From assembly GCA_002452405.1 (NCBI GenBank), contig DKFP01000013.1:1-52194 (forward strand): a DNA stretch of 52,194 nt, in the 5' to 3' direction. The notes under the pieces are model-generated. The model ran no database searches and was not told the origin of the DNA. It saw only the letters and a program-made list of their open reading frames with translations. Shown here one piece after another: positions 33,684 through 42,520 of this stretch. The translations under genes were made by a program, and so were the position numbers. Numbering within the stretch: position 1 is the first letter of the stretch; each line of letters opens with the position of its first letter. Source of the DNA: Deferribacteraceae bacterium UBA6793 (lineage in GTDB: Bacteria; Chrysiogenota; Deferribacteres; Deferribacterales; Geovibrionaceae).

Positions 33684-34703
33684 ATGAAAAAAGTTGCAGT
33701 TGAGGATGCCGTCGGGCATATCCTCGCATACGATATCACCGAAGTTAATCTCGCCAAAGGTCTGAAACACAGAGCCTATAAGCGCGGACACGTTATCGCC
33801 GAAGAAGAGGTGGAGCACCTTAAAAGTCTCGGCAGAAGGTCAATATTCATTGAAGACGGAAATTCAACCGGAGTTCATGAGGACGATGCCGCGCGTATTG
33901 CGGCTCCGCTTATCGCAGGAAAAAACATAAAATTTGACGCTGAAACGTCTGAAGGTAAAGTCAGCTTCTATTCTGAGATTGAAGGGCTTTTTAAGGTGGA
34001 CGAAGAACGTCTGTTCGCTATAAACAATATCGGCGTGCCCTCTCTTCCCACCATTCATAACAACATGAGCGTTGAAGCCGGAAAGCAGGTCGCTGCGTTC
34101 CGTATAATCCCCCTCGTCTGTGAGCAGAGTGTCATGGACAGGGTGAAAGATATTCTGGACACACCGCTTATAGAAGTCAAACCGTTTATAATAAAGACTG
34201 CCGCAATGCTTATTACAGGCAGCGAAGTATACGAGGGGCGCATCAAAGACGGATTCCGCCCGAAACTTGAACCGAAACTCAACAGGATGGGGGTTGAGGT
34301 CATCGACTACCGCATTGTGCCGGACGAGCCGGAGATGGTTATCAGCGCAGTGAAAGAGATGGCGGAAAAGGCGGATATGTTAATCACCACCGGCGGCACG
34401 TCAGTCGATCCCGATGATATCACCGCACAGGCGCTTCTTGACGCAGGTGTTACATATGAAATGAAAGGCTCGCAGATACAGCCCGGAAACAACATGACCA
34501 TGGGCTATTACGGCGACAAACCCGTGTGCGCCATCCCAGCTGCTGCTCTGCATTTCTCCGCAACCAGCTTCGACATCCTGCTGCCCAGAATACTGGCCGG
34601 AGAAAAAATAGGTAAAAAGGATATGGCGCTCCTTGCACACGGCGGGCTCTGCCACTTTTGCAAAAAATGCGTTTATCCCATCTGTCCTTTCGGGAGGGGC
34701 TGA
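33684..34703 (+). CDS. Molybdopterin-binding (MoCF-domain) protein with C-terminal cysteine motif
   Basis: About 339 residues. A helical N-terminal part (about 1-160) precedes a MogA/MoeA-type molybdopterin-binding domain (ITGSEVYEGRIKDG, then ITTGGTSVDPDDIT and AIPAAALHF). The tail GLCHFCKKCVYPICPFGRG holds four cysteines spaced C-x2-C-x2-C-x4-C-P. Two ATG codons lie at 33681 and 33684 after GTGGGGG, and the second is better spaced. Relatives elsewhere also have such a tail. With moeA three bases downstream it is likely part of molybdenum cofactor handling, possibly in cofactor insertion or sensing. Confidence 0.85.
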   Translation: MKKVAVEDAVGHILAYDITEVNLAKGLKHRAYKRGHVIAEEEVEHLKSLGRRSIFIEDGNSTGVHEDDAARIAAPLIAGKNIKFDAETSEGKVSFYSEIEGLFKVDEERLFAINNIGVPSLPTIHNNMSVEAGKQVAAFRIIPLVCEQSVMDRVKDILDTPLIEVKPFIIKTAAMLITGSEVYEGRIKDGFRPKLEPKLNRMGVEVIDYRIVPDEPEMVISAVKEMAEKADMLITTGGTSVDPDDITAQALLDAGVTYEMKGSQIQPGNNMTMGYYGDKPVCAIPAAALHFSATSFDILLPRILAGEKIGKKDMALLAHGGLCHFCKKCVYPICPFGRG

Positions 34704-34706
34704 TAA

Positions 34707-35885
34707 ATGAAGGTTTCAAGACATAAAGCGAAAGAGATACTTAATTCCATTGCCTGTTCACCTGATACTGAAGAGATTGACGTTCGCGAAAGCTACCTGC
34801 GGGTGCTTGCAGAGAACGTCCTCACAGAGAGAGACTACCCCGACTGCCGAAAATCCGCCGTTGACGGATATGCACATATTCCGGGATGCGAAAACTATAT
34901 ATCTGTCGGAGAAACCGGAGCAGGACGCAAAGGCGCGGATTCAATAAGAGGGGACGAAACTGTTTTCGTTATGACAGGCGGGAACGTACCTGACAACGCT
35001 CTTGCTGTTGCCCGTGTTGAAGACTGTACAGTCGAAAACGGCAGAGTATTCATTCCGCAGTGTAAAAACGGTGAGAACATCAATAATATAGCTGAAGAAA
35101 ACATGAAAGGCGACGTTGCCGCGGCAAAGGGCAGCGTTGTAACGGACGGGCTCTACCCCGTTCTTTTCTATCTCGGCAGAGGAAAGGTTAAGGTTTATAA
35201 ACGACCGAAAATAGGGATATTCGTGACAGGCGACGAGATACTGGAAGCCGGAGAAGAATATCGCAAAGGTTTTGTGTATAACACAAATAAATATATCCTT
35301 GAATCCATGTTCAGAAAATATGGATTTGATTTTGAATACGCAGGACACGTTAAAGACAGCAAAGAGGATGTTGAGGCAGCGTTTGAGATGATGTCGGAAA
35401 AATATGACATTATTATTTCGTCCGGCGGCATCTCCATGGGCAAATACGACTATGTGAAAGAGGTCTTCAGCACCTGCGGTTACGAGATATTGTTTTCCAG
35501 AACGGCGATAAAGCCGGGCAGCCCGCTTATGGCTGCAAAAAAAGACGGGTGCACTTTTATCGGTATGCCCGGATATCCGGCGGCGTTTATGACAAATCTG
35601 GTATTCTATATCATACCGTTTATCAAAAAATGTTACGGATACGAAACTTTTGAAAATGAAGAAGTGTTTGTTGTTATGGGCGGAAAAACTTCATCGAAAG
35701 AGGGCAGGTTCGACATCAACCGCGCTGTTGTGGCAGCAGAAAACGGCGTGCTGAAAGCGTTTGACGCTGGTACGCAGAAAACGTCACACTTTATCAGCTT
35801 TGCAAAGGTCAACGCTCTTTTGCTTTTGGATGAAGAGACAGGGAGTCTTTCGGCTGGGGATACTGCAAAAGCCGTTTTTCTGTGA
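34707..35885 (+). CDS. moeA: Molybdopterin molybdenumtransferase MoeA
   Basis: A 392-residue enzyme that inserts molybdate into adenylated molybdopterin. The N-terminal domain has the family start YPDCRKSAVDGYA. The central domain includes VTGDEILEAGEE and ISSGGISMGKYDYV, and the pterin site IKPGSPLMAA. It ends in a small beta domain IV. It follows the molybdopterin-binding protein by three bases and closes this run; only a weak inverted repeat AGTTAAATTTTAACT follows. Confidence 0.92.
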   Translation: MKVSRHKAKEILNSIACSPDTEEIDVRESYLRVLAENVLTERDYPDCRKSAVDGYAHIPGCENYISVGETGAGRKGADSIRGDETVFVMTGGNVPDNALAVARVEDCTVENGRVFIPQCKNGENINNIAEENMKGDVAAAKGSVVTDGLYPVLFYLGRGKVKVYKRPKIGIFVTGDEILEAGEEYRKGFVYNTNKYILESMFRKYGFDFEYAGHVKDSKEDVEAAFEMMSEKYDIIISSGGISMGKYDYVKEVFSTCGYEILFSRTAIKPGSPLMAAKKDGCTFIGMPGYPAAFMTNLVFYIIPFIKKCYGYETFENEEVFVVMGGKTSSKEGRFDINRAVVAAENGVLKAFDAGTQKTSHFISFAKVNALLLLDEETGSLSAGDTAKAVFL

Positions 35886-35936
35886 TAGTTAAATTTTAAC
35901 TTTGTAATTTTTTTGTTGTGTTATTTCCGATAAATA

Positions 35937-35965
35937 TTGTTCTTTGTTGAAATATAAGCTATACT
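35937..35965 (+). promoter_or_regulatory. Sigma70-type promoter of the first nhaB
   Basis: TTGTTC (35937-35942), 17 bases, TATACT (35960-35965), about 38 bases before the probable nhaB start at 36004. Confidence 0.6.
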
Positions 35966-36003
35966 CCTCAGATAATAAAACTTATTAAATGAGGGAACAA
36001 CAT

Positions 36004-37533
36004 ATGGGCAAGCAGCTTATGCACAATTTTCTTGGTGAGGCTCCTGACTGGTATAAACTCACGGTTTTGGGGTTTATTGTTGCTAACCCTTTTCTGCTTG
36101 CTGTTTTTGGTTCTTTTTTCACAGGCTGGGTGATAATAGCTGAATTTATCTTCACTCTGGCAATGGCTCTGAAATGTTATCCTCTGGCTCCCGCAGGTCT
36201 TATAGCTCTCGAATGTGTCGTTCTGGGGCTTACGTCTCCGGCGACCGTCTATCACGAAACACACGCGAATTTTCCGGTCATCATGCTTCTGATGTTTATG
36301 GTGGCTGGTATACACTTTATGAAGGACGGACTTCTGTTTGTCTTTACGAAACTTCTTATAAATGTACGTTCAAAAGCGTCGCTTTCCCTTCTTTTCTGCT
36401 TTGTAAGTGCGTTTCTCTCCGCATTTCTTGACGCTCTTACAGTGACAGCGGTTATCATCGCCGTTGCGTATGGATTTTACGCAGTTTATCACGCATATGC
36501 ATCCGACGACGAGGCGGATGAATATGCAGTGGACAGCGATGAGCTGGTGCTCGAAGCCCACAAAGCGGACCTTGAGCAGTTTAAAGGGTTTCTGCGCAAT
36601 CTTATGATGCACGCTGCTGTGGGTACTGCTCTCGGAGGAGTTACCACGATGGTAGGAGAACCCCAGAACCTTATTATTGCTGAAAAGATGAAATGGCACT
36701 TCGCGGACTTCATCATTCATACTTATAAAGTTACTTTTCCGGTGCTGGCTGCAGGTCTTGCCACATGCTGGGCACTTGAGAAAACAAAGATTCTCGGCTA
36801 CGGTTATCAGCTTCCGGAAAACGTTTACGACGTCCTTAAAAAGAATGTTGAAAAGCAGGCGGAAGAGATTGATAATTCCGGCAGGATGAAGCTGGTTGTT
36901 CAGGGTGTTGTTGGCGTTCTGCTGGTGGTTTCGCTCGCTCTGCACCTTGCCGAGGTGGGAGTTATCGGTCTGTTCCTCATTGTTCTTCTGGCTGCTTTCA
37001 ACGGCGTTATCAGTGAACATGAGATAGGTCACGCGTTCACCGAATCGCTTCCTTTTACGGCTCTTCTGGTTGTTTTCTTCGCAATCGTTGCAGTGATTCA
37101 CGACCAGCATCTTTTCAAACCCGTTACGGACTATGTGCTCGCAATGTCCGGTCATGCGCAGCTCGGTGCTTATTTCGTTGCCAACGGCGTGCTCTCGGCT
37201 GTGTCAGATAACGTATTTGTTGCAACAGTTTATATGAACGAAACCATAAGCGGTTTTAAAGATATAGCACCTCTTCTCGGTACTCATGAAAACCTGACAG
37301 TTGAGCAGGCGGGCAGAATAGAGCACCTCTCAAAACTGGCAGCTTCCATCAACACCGGTACCAATATCCCTTCCGTTGCAACACCAAACGGTCAGGCAGC
37401 GTTTCTTTTCCTGCTGACTTCCGCTCTTGCGCCGCTGATAAGGCTTTCATATCTTGAGATGGTGAAGCTGGCACTTCCTTACACCGTGGTTATGAGCATA
37501 ACAGGCTTTGCTGCTACAATCTTCCTGCTATAA
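36004..37533 (+). CDS. nhaB: Na+/H+ antiporter NhaB (copy 1)
   Basis: A polytopic inner-membrane protein of 509 residues that exchanges Na+ for protons. It follows E. coli NhaB (513 residues) closely from NFLGEAPDWYKL at the N-terminus through AEFIFTLAMALKCYP, FLSAFLDALTVTAV, MVGEPQNLIIA and SDNVFVATVYMNE to TPNGQAAFLFLLTSALAPL. The start at 36004 has GAGGG eight bases upstream; an ATG five codons earlier overlaps that site. A cytoplasmic loop near 165-195 is acidic. It has its own promoter and is followed by a second copy. Confidence 0.94.
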   Translation: MGKQLMHNFLGEAPDWYKLTVLGFIVANPFLLAVFGSFFTGWVIIAEFIFTLAMALKCYPLAPAGLIALECVVLGLTSPATVYHETHANFPVIMLLMFMVAGIHFMKDGLLFVFTKLLINVRSKASLSLLFCFVSAFLSAFLDALTVTAVIIAVAYGFYAVYHAYASDDEADEYAVDSDELVLEAHKADLEQFKGFLRNLMMHAAVGTALGGVTTMVGEPQNLIIAEKMKWHFADFIIHTYKVTFPVLAAGLATCWALEKTKILGYGYQLPENVYDVLKKNVEKQAEEIDNSGRMKLVVQGVVGVLLVVSLALHLAEVGVIGLFLIVLLAAFNGVISEHEIGHAFTESLPFTALLVVFFAIVAVIHDQHLFKPVTDYVLAMSGHAQLGAYFVANGVLSAVSDNVFVATVYMNETISGFKDIAPLLGTHENLTVEQAGRIEHLSKLAASINTGTNIPSVATPNGQAAFLFLLTSALAPLIRLSYLEMVKLALPYTVVMSITGFAATIFLL

Positions 37534-37580
37534 TTATTTAAACTGCAAGGGTTATTTTTTTTGAGGACATATTTTCTCGC

Positions 37581-37630
37581 TTGTTTTTAAAGTTGTGATT
37601 CTGTAAAATTGCGTATTGTGTGCTATACGC
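37581..37630 (+). promoter_or_regulatory. Promoter and leader hairpin of the second nhaB
   Basis: TTGTTT (37581-37586), 17 bases, TAAAAT (37604-37609). Just after it GCGTAT (37611-37616) pairs with ATACGC (37625-37630), and the hairpin lies immediately before the ribosome-binding site GAGGAG. It could modulate translation of nhaB copy 2 or be an operator. Confidence 0.4.
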
Positions 37631-37646
37631 ATGAGGAGAATACACA

Positions 37647-39185
37647 ATGAACATGGGTAAGGTATTCACTACTAATTTCTTAGGTGATGCACCCAAGTGG
37701 TACAAGCTCACCATTCTTTGTTTCCTGATTCTTAACCCGATCCTTCTTTTTACTGTCGGTCCTTTCATTACAGGCTGGGTGCTTATCATCGAATTTATTT
37801 TCACCCTCGCCATGGCGCTCAACTGCTATCCGCTTCCGCCAGCCGGTCTTCTTGCTGTGGAGGCTGTTGTTCTGGGCATGACGTCCCCCGCAACCGTTTA
37901 CCATGAAGCACATGCGAACTTTCCGGTTATCATGCTCCTTATGTTCATGGTTGCCGCAATCTACTTTATGAAAGACATGCTGCTTTTCATCTTCTCTCGG
38001 CTTCTGGTTAATGTCCGTTCGAAGATGATGCTCTCTCTGTTTTTCTGTTTTGCCGGAGCTTTTCTTTCGGCATTTCTGGATGCGCTCACCGTAACGGCGG
38101 TGGTTATCTCTGTCGCATACGGATTTTACAAGGTTTATCATGAGTATGCGTCATCTCTCAGCGAAGAGGAATATAACGTCGGCAACGATGGAAACATCCC
38201 TGCGGAGCACCTTGACGATCTTGACCAGTTCAGGGGCTTTCTGCGCAACCTTATGATGCACGCGGCTGTGGGTACTGCTCTCGGCGGAGCTTGCACGCTT
38301 GTGGGCGAACCTCAGAACCTTATCATCGGTGAAAAAATGAAATGGCACTTTGCCGATTTCTTTTTCCATGCTGCCCCGGTTTCAATACCGGTACTGCTGG
38401 TTGGACTTGCCACCTGTCTTTTCCTTGAAAAAGTTAAGATAATGGGCTACGGATTCCAGCTGCCCCAGAACGTATATGACGTTCTGAAACGTTTTGTTGA
38501 TAAAGAGGCTGAGAAAATGGATTCATCCAGAAAACTGAAACTCATCATTCAGGGCGTTCTGGGTGTATGTCTGGTTCTTGCGCTGGCTCTGCACTTAGCT
38601 GAGGTTGGTGTTATCGGTCTGACGCTCATCGTTCTGTTGACGGCGCTCAACGGTATCGTGAGCGAACATGAGATAGGTCACGCTTTCACGGAGGCGCTTC
38701 CTTTCACGGCACTTCTTGTTGTTTTCTTTGCTATCGTGGCGGTGATACATGATCAGGCGCTTTTTAAGCCCATCATCGGCTACGTTCTGAGTCTGCATGG
38801 TCACGCACAACTTGGTGCTTATTTCGTAGCGAACGGTGTTCTTTCGTCCATTTCCGACAACGTGTTTGTGGCAACTGTCTATATGAATGAGACAATAAGC
38901 CACTTCAGCGATGTTGCTCCGCTGCTCGGACATAATTCGGGCGACCTTTCACCCGAAAATTTCCAGAAACTTGAACATCTTGCAAAGCTCGCGGTGTCAA
39001 TCAACATGGGGACTAACATCCCTTCTGTCGCCACACCCAACGGTCAGGCGGCTTTCCTTTTCCTGCTGACATCCGCGCTGGCACCTGTTATCAGGCTTTC
39101 ATACATGGAAATGGTGAAACTTGCTCTTCCTTATACTATCACGATGAGTATAGCAGGTTATCTTGCTACTTTGTACTTGCTATAA
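37647..39185 (+). CDS. nhaB: Na+/H+ antiporter NhaB (copy 2)
   Basis: A 512-residue paralogue of the gene before it, similar along the whole length, including NFLGDAPKWYKL, FLSAFLDALTVTAVVIS, LVGEPQNLIIG and SDNVFVATVYMNE. The two differ most in the acidic loop near 165-195 and in the segment before the last helices (SHFSDVAPLLGHNSG). That pattern suggests an old tandem duplication with changed regulation or ion preference. The start has GAGGAG nine bases upstream. It has a separate promoter and a strong terminator. Confidence 0.94.
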   Translation: MNMGKVFTTNFLGDAPKWYKLTILCFLILNPILLFTVGPFITGWVLIIEFIFTLAMALNCYPLPPAGLLAVEAVVLGMTSPATVYHEAHANFPVIMLLMFMVAAIYFMKDMLLFIFSRLLVNVRSKMMLSLFFCFAGAFLSAFLDALTVTAVVISVAYGFYKVYHEYASSLSEEEYNVGNDGNIPAEHLDDLDQFRGFLRNLMMHAAVGTALGGACTLVGEPQNLIIGEKMKWHFADFFFHAAPVSIPVLLVGLATCLFLEKVKIMGYGFQLPQNVYDVLKRFVDKEAEKMDSSRKLKLIIQGVLGVCLVLALALHLAEVGVIGLTLIVLLTALNGIVSEHEIGHAFTEALPFTALLVVFFAIVAVIHDQALFKPIIGYVLSLHGHAQLGAYFVANGVLSSISDNVFVATVYMNETISHFSDVAPLLGHNSGDLSPENFQKLEHLAKLAVSINMGTNIPSVATPNGQAAFLFLLTSALAPVIRLSYMEMVKLALPYTITMSIAGYLATLYLL

Positions 39186-39204
39186 GATACTGCTAAATAA
39201 TATA

Positions 39205-39230
39205 AACCTGCCCTTAGGGGCAGGTTTTTT
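39205..39230 (+). terminator. Rho-independent terminator after nhaB copy 2
   Basis: AACCTGCCC (39205-39213) pairs with GGGCAGGTT (39218-39226) around TTAG, followed by a T run. Confidence 0.92.
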
Positions 39231-39306
39231 CATTTTTGTATCTTTTATGTATCATTTAGCTTTTTATATACACAAAATAATGCTAATATTGATTAGTCGG
39301 TGAACA

Positions 39307-40611
39307 ATGCAAGAAGATAGATTTTCATCCATAACTATTCTATATGTTGAAGATGAACCTGCCATCAGAGAGGGGCTTCAAAGATTTTTCCAGCGCCGTT
39401 CAGGTACGATACATCTTGCGTCAAACGGACAGGAGGGACTTGAGCTTTTCAGCAGGTGCAAACCGGATATTGTCGTTACGGATATCCGTATGCCTGTTAT
39501 GGACGGGCTTACAATGTCCCGCAGAATCAAGGAGATATCTCCTGACACGCCTATAGTTATCACAACAGGACACAACGACGAGGAATTTCTTCTGAAAGCC
39601 ATTGACGTTGGCGTTGACAAATACATCAAAAAACCCGTGGATTTCAGAGAGCTGATGAAGGTTATCCTTAACCTTTCGTCGTCTGTACATTACAAAAAAC
39701 AGCTTGAGGAGCAGAACAAGTTCCTTCGCGAGGTGATGGATCTCAACCCGAATTTCCTTGCGACAACTGATGGCACGCAGTGCACTTATATAAACGATTC
39801 TTTCCTCAGCTTTCTTAAATGCACAGGGCTGGAAGATTTCAACCTGCGCTACGGTTCTCTTGAAAAAGCGTTCATTGACAAAGATGATTCGTTTTACGCG
39901 GGAAAAAAGATATCCGAATGGATACATATCGCCGCGGAGGACAGGCAGACAAGCCGAATAGTCGTAATGAAGCCGGACACAAGCGACGACGACGAGGAAT
40001 CAACTTTTATACTTACAGTAAGACACGTTCCCGGCAAAAAAGAGTATCTTATGTCGTTTGCTGACGTTACCCATCTTGAGATGGAGAAACAGCTCTATAT
40101 GATACTTTCGCTTCAGGATCCGCTGACGAAGATTTACAACCGCAAGAAATTTTTCGACGAGCTTGAAAAAGAGGTAGAAAGAGTCAACAGATATGGTCAG
40201 AAGCTGTCCCTTATAATGATGGATGCAGATTATTTCAAAAATATAAATGATATATACGGTCACTCTGTCGGTGATAAAGTTCTGATACAGCTTACCGAGC
40301 TTATCCGGAAAGGGATTCGCAAAACCGACATCCTTGCCCGCTACGGCGGTGAAGAGTTCGCAGTTCTTATGCCCGGTACGGAAGCCGAGGGCGCTTTTGA
40401 GATTGCGGACAGACTGCGTAACTCTATCGCTTCATACGAATTTCCTATCTGCAAAGAGGTTACATGCAGTTTCGGTGTTGCCGAATTTGCTGAAACCGAC
40501 ACCATTGACAGCTTCGTGCAAAAAGCCGACATCGCCCTTTATGAGGCGAAAAGCAAAGGGCGAAACAACGCCCAGATGTTTGCCGGCGGCTCCTTCAAAT
40601 GCAGCATGTAG
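39307..40611 (+). CDS. Response regulator with PAS-like and GGDEF domains (diguanylate cyclase)
   Basis: A 434-residue signalling protein. The REC domain (about 8-125) has acidic Glu15/Asp16, phosphoacceptor Asp59 (VVTDIRMP) and the switch Thr (ITTGH). A PAS-like segment (about 140-260, FLATTDGTQCTYINDSFLSF) follows. The GGDEF domain (about 265-430) has the active-site GGEEF and an upstream RKTD exactly five residues before it, the inhibitory c-di-GMP site. It should make c-di-GMP on phosphorylation. No cognate kinase is next to it. Confidence 0.92.
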   Translation: MQEDRFSSITILYVEDEPAIREGLQRFFQRRSGTIHLASNGQEGLELFSRCKPDIVVTDIRMPVMDGLTMSRRIKEISPDTPIVITTGHNDEEFLLKAIDVGVDKYIKKPVDFRELMKVILNLSSSVHYKKQLEEQNKFLREVMDLNPNFLATTDGTQCTYINDSFLSFLKCTGLEDFNLRYGSLEKAFIDKDDSFYAGKKISEWIHIAAEDRQTSRIVVMKPDTSDDDEESTFILTVRHVPGKKEYLMSFADVTHLEMEKQLYMILSLQDPLTKIYNRKKFFDELEKEVERVNRYGQKLSLIMMDADYFKNINDIYGHSVGDKVLIQLTELIRKGIRKTDILARYGGEEFAVLMPGTEAEGAFEIADRLRNSIASYEFPICKEVTCSFGVAEFAETDTIDSFVQKADIALYEAKSKGRNNAQMFAGGSFKCSM

Positions 40612-40692
40612 CTTCTCTAGTTTAATATTGATTAAAGCGTTGCCATGTGTTAGTTTTCCATTTGATGCCGTGGGCATTTTACGGAGTATGAC

Positions 40693-41703
40693 TTGGAAAA
40701 TCTGTTCGCAAAAGACTTCCTCTCGCTTGGCAGACAAGCGGATGATATAAGACAAAAGATGTGGGGCAGGAAAACTTTTTTTGTCCGCAACCTGCACCTG
40801 AACTACACAAATATCTGTGTGAGCAAATGCCGTTTCTGCGCATTTGCAAAAGATGAAGGTGACGAGGGTTCATACCTTTACGAAGTTGACCACATGGTCA
40901 GATATGTTGACGAAAAGGCTCCTGATGCCAGAGAGATACACATTGTCGGCGGGCTTCACCCAGACAAACCATTCAGATTTTATACCGATGCGGTATCGGT
41001 TCTTAAAACCGCATATCCCGAAAAGACAATCAAAGCGTTCAGCGCTGTTGAGATAGATTACTTTTCAAAAATATCAAACCTTTCCGTTGCGGAAGTCCTG
41101 AAAGCCCTGAAAAAGGCGGGGCTTGAGATGATGCCTGGCGGCGGGGCGGAGATATTCGACCCGGAGATCAGGAACGTTATCTGTCCCGAAAAGATTCCTG
41201 CCGAAAGATGGATAGAGATACATAAGACCGCTCATAGCCTTGGTATTCTTACTAATGCCACAATGCTTTACGGTCATATAGAGAAAGATGAGCACAAGAT
41301 GCACCATCTTGAGACCCTGCGGGCACTGCAAGAGGAGACGGGCGGTATTCTCGCTTTCATTCCACTTTCGTTTCACCCTGCCAACACCTTTCTGAGCCAT
41401 ATTCCCGCTTCAACCGGAGTGGAAGACCTGAAGACCATAGCTGTTTCAAGGATAGTGCTGGACAATGTGCCGCACATAAAGGCTTATTGGGTGATGCTTG
41501 GGGAAAAAACCGCTCAGGTGGCTCTGCGTTTTGGTGCTGATGACCTTGACGGTACAATCGTCAAAGAGAACATCACCCACGCGGCCGGCGCTAAGAGCAG
41601 CGAGGGACTTACTGTTGCACAGATGGCTGATTTCGCACGTTCCGCAGGGCTTGTTGCCGTGGAACGCGACGCTCTTTATAACGAAATAAAGGTATACGGC
41701 TGA
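40693..41703 (+). CDS. mqnE: Aminofutalosine synthase MqnE
   Basis: A 336-residue radical SAM enzyme of the futalosine pathway; it joins chorismate-derived enolpyruvyl benzoate and SAM to make aminofutalosine on the way to menaquinone. The [4Fe-4S] motif is Cys42-x3-Cys46-x2-Cys49. GGLHPDKPFRFYTD, KAFSAVEIDYFSK and DDLDGTIVKENITHAAGAKS distinguish MqnE from MqnC. The start is TTG with GGAG six bases upstream; the ATG at 40688 is in another frame. It heads a compact run ending in lon. Confidence 0.92.
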   Translation: MENLFAKDFLSLGRQADDIRQKMWGRKTFFVRNLHLNYTNICVSKCRFCAFAKDEGDEGSYLYEVDHMVRYVDEKAPDAREIHIVGGLHPDKPFRFYTDAVSVLKTAYPEKTIKAFSAVEIDYFSKISNLSVAEVLKALKKAGLEMMPGGGAEIFDPEIRNVICPEKIPAERWIEIHKTAHSLGILTNATMLYGHIEKDEHKMHHLETLRALQEETGGILAFIPLSFHPANTFLSHIPASTGVEDLKTIAVSRIVLDNVPHIKAYWVMLGEKTAQVALRFGADDLDGTIVKENITHAAGAKSSEGLTVAQMADFARSAGLVAVERDALYNEIKVYG

Positions 41704-41704
41704 T

Positions 41705-42520
41705 ATGGCTGACTATATATTCCTCAATCCGTCTCCGAATCTGCTCAAAGTTGCAGAGAATGTCCGCAACCGCGGCTTCGACGTTAAACTGGTAAGGAAC
41801 GAGCAGTTTCCCGACATAACTGCTGATAACGTCCACGTTTTTTACGATGGCGGATACCGCACTTTTTATCAGAACGAACCGGGGCTTGGTACCTCTAAAC
41901 GCTTTATGAAACTGAAAAAGTCTTTTCTGTCCGGTTTCAGCGTCAGAGGTGTTTCCAGCGAACTCAGAGGTATTTCCGGCGGACTTGGCTGCGGTGACAT
42001 CATAGATCTTTCGCTTTTCAGACGGCAGGCGCTTGAGGACAACAGTCTGGTCACATCGCCCGTGTCCAGCGCTTCCAGCTTTTCGGCGATCGCCGAGGAT
42101 AACGGCAATGCTGTTATTGTCACAGGCTATCTGGAATTTGTAGCTGGCAGCGAAAAACTCTCTATGTACGACACTGACTTCGACATAAACGATGCCTTCG
42201 GCAACGATTATATAGTGTTCATGTGCGACGGTCACAGAATCGAAATGTGCCGTTCGGGCAACAGACTTGTGATAATAGGAAGCAAAAGTGCCGACAATCT
42301 CGCTTTTTTAAGTTCTAAACTGCATTTTCTGAATAAATTCAGCTTTAAAAGAGTCAAAGAACTTGTAATCTCCCGCAACAGGATGCCTTGGGTGATGAAC
42401 AGTCTGGACAAAAAGCTGATTCTGCTTAATGATTTCAGTTATTTTAACATTTCCGTTAAGCTGACCTCCGAGTGGTTTGACAAGGTAGGTAAACAGATAT
42501 GCGCAGACAGGCAGCGGTAG
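41705..42520 (+). CDS. Unknown soluble protein between mqnE and MEMO
   Basis: A 271-residue protein I do not recognise. It lacks a signal peptide and membrane helices. The N-terminus DYIFLNPSPNLLKVAENVRN begins like a small alpha/beta fold, and the middle is glycine- and serine-rich (RGVSSELRGISGGLGCGD). It contains a strand-rich segment around YIVFMCDGHRIEMCRSGNRLVI. It starts one base after the mqnE stop and overlaps the next gene by 22 bases, so it is part of the operon. A link to menaquinone synthesis is possible only by position. Confidence 0.75.
   Translation: MADYIFLNPSPNLLKVAENVRNRGFDVKLVRNEQFPDITADNVHVFYDGGYRTFYQNEPGLGTSKRFMKLKKSFLSGFSVRGVSSELRGISGGLGCGDIIDLSLFRRQALEDNSLVTSPVSSASSFSAIAEDNGNAVIVTGYLEFVAGSEKLSMYDTDFDINDAFGNDYIVFMCDGHRIEMCRSGNRLVIIGSKSADNLAFLSSKLHFLNKFSFKRVKELVISRNRMPWVMNSLDKKLILLNDFSYFNISVKLTSEWFDKVGKQICADRQR

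Noticed and set aside
40688..40750. ATG start at 40688 for mqnE
   Set aside because: It is in another frame; the conserved mqnE frame begins at TTG 40693 with a well-spaced GGAG.
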